Assembly: GCA_964427005.1 (NCBI GenBank)
Contig: CAYRTL010000115.1
Span: forward strand, 1 to 14,938
Length of the DNA: 14,938 nt
DNA from: JAMXLO01 sp964427005
Lineage (GTDB): Bacteria > Pseudomonadota > Alphaproteobacteria > Acetobacterales > Acetobacteraceae
Direction: 5' to 3'
In this document: piece by piece, positions 13,438 to 14,938 of the stretch
How positions within the stretch are numbered: position 1 is the first letter of the stretch
Layout: each line of letters starts with the position of its first letter
Notes under the pieces: model-generated
Seen by the model: only the letters and a program-made list of their open reading frames with translations
Databases searched by the model: none
What the model was told of the DNA's origin: nothing
Position numbers and translations under genes: made by a program

Positions 13438-14772
13438 ATGCGCACGATCGAACAGCACGCCCAAGCCCTCGCCAATGGCGCCACCACAAGTCGCGCTCTC
13501 GTGGAACAATGCCTCGACCGGATCCTCGATCCCGACGGCGAAGGCGCGCGAGCCTTCATCAAGGTGTATGCGGAACAGGCGCGTGCGATGGCGGACGCCA
13601 TGGATACCTTGCGCCGCGCCGGGCGCGAACCAGGTCGCTATTCGGGTATACCGGTCAGCCTCAAGGACCTGTTCGATATCGCAGGCGAACCGACACCGGC
13701 CGGTTCTCGTCTGCTGGCGGATGCACCCCCTGCCGCCGTACACGCACCAGTGGTACAGCGCATGCTGGCTGTCGGTTTCGTACCGATGGGGCGTACCAAC
13801 ATGACTGAATTCGCCTTTTCGGGGCTTGGGATCAACCCACACTACGGCACACCGTGTTCGCCCTGGGATCGAGTGGCGGGGCGTATTCCCGGCGGCAGTT
13901 CATCCGGCACCGCGGTGTCCGTGTCGGACGGTATGGCGGTGGCCGGCCTCGGCACGGATACCGGGGGCTCCTGCCGTATCCCCGCCACCTTCTGCGGCAT
14001 CGTCGGTTACAAGCCGACTGCGCGACGCGTGCCGATCAGCGGCGTGCTGCCATTGGCGCCCAGCCTGGATTCGGTTGGCCCCCTTGCGCCCAGCGTGGCG
14101 TGTTGCGCGGTTATCGATGCAATACTGGCAGGCGAGACGCCCGCGCTGCTGGTGCCAGCAACATTAAACGGATTGCGCCTGGCGCTTCCGACCAACATGG
14201 TGCTCGACGGCATGGACGCGACGGTCAGCAACGCGTTCGACCGTGCGCTTGCTTCATTGTCGCAAGCCGGTGCGCGCATCACGCGCATCCAGGTTCCCGA
14301 GTTCGATGAAGTGCCTGCCGTGAATGCCAAGGGAGGCTTCGCCGCGTCGGAAGCGTATGCCTGGCATCGCAAACTGCTGGCCGAAAATGGCGGCGGCTAC
14401 GATCCCCGTATCCGCATGCGCATTGAACGCGGTGAGAGGATGACGGCGGCGGATTATCTCGAACTGACCGAGGCGCGGACGCGACTGATCGCGAGCCTCG
14501 ATGCACGCACGAGGGAATTCGATGCGCTGATCATGCCCACTGTGCCCATCGTCCCGCCGCGCATCGCCGAACTGGACGACGAGCGGGAGTACAACCGGAT
14601 CGATCTGCATATCCTGCGCAACACCGCACTCGGCAACTTCTTTGACCGCTGCTCGATCAGCCTGCCGTGCCACAAGCAAGGCGAACCTCCCGTCGGGCTG
14701 ATGTTGGTTGGTGAGACGCTCGGCGATGCCAGGCTGTTCGCGATTGCGGCTGCGATCGAGGCGGCGCTTTAG
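13438..14772 (+). CDS. Amidase-signature hydrolase
   Basis: A 444-residue amidase-signature enzyme, cytoplasmic, that hydrolyses an amide or related bond through a Ser-cisSer-Lys triad. The triad is present: Lys76 in VSLKDLFD, Ser154 in PGGSSSG (the cis-Ser) and Ser178 in GTDTGGSCRIPA; the 154-178 spacing equals the 24 residues of the family. The segment GIVGYKPTARRVPISGVLPLAPSLDSVGPLA follows, typical of the fold. The C-terminus is about 20-40 residues short of GatA-type enzymes. The start at 13438 (MRTIEQHAQ) is set by GGAGAGG (13423-13429); the frame stays open to 13282 but that part is antisense to udh. It is divergent from udh-GST. Substrate unknown, and there is no GatB or GatC gene nearby, so it is not the tRNA-amidotransferase subunit. 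Confidence 0.9.
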   Translation: MRTIEQHAQALANGATTSRALVEQCLDRILDPDGEGARAFIKVYAEQARAMADAMDTLRRAGREPGRYSGIPVSLKDLFDIAGEPTPAGSRLLADAPPAAVHAPVVQRMLAVGFVPMGRTNMTEFAFSGLGINPHYGTPCSPWDRVAGRIPGGSSSGTAVSVSDGMAVAGLGTDTGGSCRIPATFCGIVGYKPTARRVPISGVLPLAPSLDSVGPLAPSVACCAVIDAILAGETPALLVPATLNGLRLALPTNMVLDGMDATVSNAFDRALASLSQAGARITRIQVPEFDEVPAVNAKGGFAASEAYAWHRKLLAENGGGYDPRIRMRIERGERMTAADYLELTEARTRLIASLDARTREFDALIMPTVPIVPPRIAELDDEREYNRIDLHILRNTALGNFFDRCSISLPCHKQGEPPVGLMLVGETLGDARLFAIAAAIEAAL

Positions 14773-14807
14773 ATCGTGTACAGGCTAACTCGTTGTGACC
14801 GCCTACC

Positions 14808-14840
14808 GTGCACCTCGCCCACGAAGTGGGAGAGGTGTAC
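14808..14840. repeat. Hairpin repeat after the amidase gene
   Basis: The arms GTGCACCTCGCCCAC (14808-14822) and GTGGGAGAGGTGTAC (14826-14840) pair at 13 of 15 positions, plus one G-T, around a GAA loop. The stem is GC-rich, 36 bases after the amidase stop. No T-run follows, so it is better read as an intergenic palindromic repeat that may shield the 3' end of the message than as a classic terminator. No second copy is seen in the window. Confidence 0.55.
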
Positions 14841-14883
14841 GCTGTTTGGCGGCAGCGCTGATTCGCGTCAGCCTCGAGCTGCT

Positions 14884-14938
14884 CTAAGCTAAAGCCAGCA
14901 GCAGCATCTGCCTGGTCAGCTCCCCGTCCGCGTCGCGC
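14884..14938 (-). CDS. Probable C-terminal end of a gene cut by the window edge
   Basis: On the minus strand the last 17 codons before a TAG (14886-14884) read RDADGELTRQMLLLALA. Third positions are G or C in 14 of the 17 codons, like the real genes here, and the frame is open to the edge. No family can be recognised from so short a piece. It would converge with the amidase gene across the hairpin repeat. Chance open frame remains possible. Confidence 0.35.
   Translation of the reverse strand, partial: RDADGELTRQMLLLALA

Overview
The window is GC-rich and densely coding, with short intergenic gaps. It looks like the chromosome of an alphaproteobacterium, most plausibly Rhodospirillales/Acetobacteraceae-like. 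The reasons are an imuA-imuB mutagenesis pair, LexA boxes of the alphaproteobacterial GTTC-N7-GTTC type, a Sco1/PCuAC copper pair, a GcrA-like regulator, a DUF6362 protein and short palindromic intergenic repeats. Taxonomy is inferred from gene content and base composition only. No rRNA, tRNA, CRISPR array or insertion sequence was seen.

Layout, left to right. (1) 1-76: a head-to-head pair of palindromic intergenic repeats. (2) 86-3166, minus strand: a Nudix-fold gene, then imuA and imuB, the SOS-induced error-prone translesion pair. A near-consensus LexA box abuts the imuA start codon. dnaE2, the usual third member, is not visible. (3) 3220-3714: a cupin gene, divergent from the Nudix gene. 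(4) 3733-5942: a small island. A GcrA-like HTH protein, a DUF6362 protein and a CgeB-type glycosyltransferase form a minus-strand operon, and an XRE/cI-like repressor is divergent from it. The 114-bp control region holds a perfect GAAC-N7-GAAC LexA box just downstream of a good sigma-70 promoter (TTGACA, 17 nt, TAACGT), plus a palindromic operator candidate over the -35. This looks like a prophage-derived, damage-inducible cassette and is the most interesting part of the window.

(5) 5949-8284, minus strand: a short phosphate acetyltransferase with an FNR/Anr-type box (TTGAC-N4-ATCAA) before it, and an MFS transporter upstream. (6) 8501-10231: a glycine-zipper lipoprotein, overlapping tail-to-tail with a PCuAC periplasmic copper chaperone that forms a minus-strand operon with sco1 (cytochrome oxidase CuA assembly). 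(7) 10319-11890: an orphan Tat-exported solute-binding protein of the dipeptide/nickel ABC family. (8) 11900-14772: a minus-strand operon of a uronate-dehydrogenase-like SDR and a glutathione S-transferase, divergent from an amidase-signature hydrolase. (9) 14773-14938: a strong hairpin repeat and probably the last 17 codons of a minus-strand gene cut by the window edge.

Two separate loci in 5.5 kb (imuAB and the 3733-5942 island) carry LexA-type boxes, so both are probably part of one SOS regulon. The remainder is ordinary metabolic and transport housekeeping.
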